A DNA stretch of 5,456 nt. Origin: Planctomycetota bacterium. GTDB taxonomy: Bacteria > Planctomycetota > Phycisphaerae > WQYP01. The stretch's first letter is position 1. Each line of letters starts with the position of its first letter. Of the stretch, positions 5,401 to 5,456 are shown piece by piece. Below the pieces are notes generated by a model. It had not been told where the DNA came from. It ran no database searches and worked only from the letters and a program-made list of their open reading frames with translations. Where the stretch lies: positions 1 to 5,456 of the forward strand of contig JAKAYZ010000218.1 of assembly GCA_021816165.1 (NCBI GenBank), in the 5' to 3' direction. A program made the translations under genes and the position numbers.

Positions 5401-5456
5401 TAATTTAAGTGCGAATGACAAAGGATTGAATTCGGCACCCACCTTGACCCGGAATA

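Larger units (their letters stand above)
5316..5456. other. Right flank, probably non-coding
   Basis: These 141 bases are more A+T-rich than the rest. Some frames are open (47 codons in one minus frame, 30 in one plus frame), but none shows recognisable protein or convincing codon use. It carries a promoter, two dyads and then runs off the window. The minus frame that would match the gene remnant at 3771-3989 has a stop within it. Confidence 0.4.

Noticed and set aside
4999..5442. 147-codon minus-strand frame crossing the right IS end
   Set aside because: It spans the IS boundary and the orfB antisense strand and has no recognisable features; chance open frame.

Overview
The window reads as ordinary bacterial chromosome invaded by one insertion sequence. 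The protein types suggest a Gram-negative environmental bacterium, possibly Planctomycetota or Acidobacteriota: a large exported protein of the non-sporulation SpoIVB/S55 type, and a family 2 glycosyltransferase fused to DUF2062. This guess rests on remembered family distribution, not on a marker gene, and is weak. No rRNA, tRNA or CRISPR array was seen.

Layout. (1) 40-2106, minus strand: a complete 688-residue exported SpoIVB-peptidase-S55-like protein. (2) 2107-2329: a divergent intergenic region with a good sigma70-like promoter for the minus-strand gene and a weaker candidate for the plus-strand gene. (3) 2330-3742, plus strand: a 470-residue membrane protein with an N-terminal GT2 catalytic domain and a C-terminal DUF2062 membrane domain. 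(4) 3771-3989, minus strand: an open 72-codon tail of an unrecognised convergent gene that stops dead at the insertion sequence. (5) 3991-5315: a complete 1325-bp IS3-family element with 26-bp imperfect terminal inverted repeats (19/26 identical, TG...CA ends), orfA, orfB with an intact D-D(35)-E triad, and an A9 run between them. (6) 5316-5456: apparently non-coding flank with a plus-strand promoter that has a perfect palindrome in its spacer.

How the parts relate. The S55 protein and the glycosyltransferase are divergently transcribed from one short region and both look like envelope functions, but no shared pathway can be shown. The insertion sequence points the same way as the glycosyltransferase gene, so read-through from that gene would enter it. 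Its left end can fold so that the orfA ribosome binding site is paired, a known type of protection against such transcripts. The two ends also carry the halves of a promoter that would form in the circular transposition intermediate.

I found no convincing new multi-gene system. The observations most worth checking are the A9 run with orfB in the +1 (not -1) frame, the Ser-before-His order in the S55 protein, the structured 3' extension of orfB, and the gene cut off by the insertion sequence.
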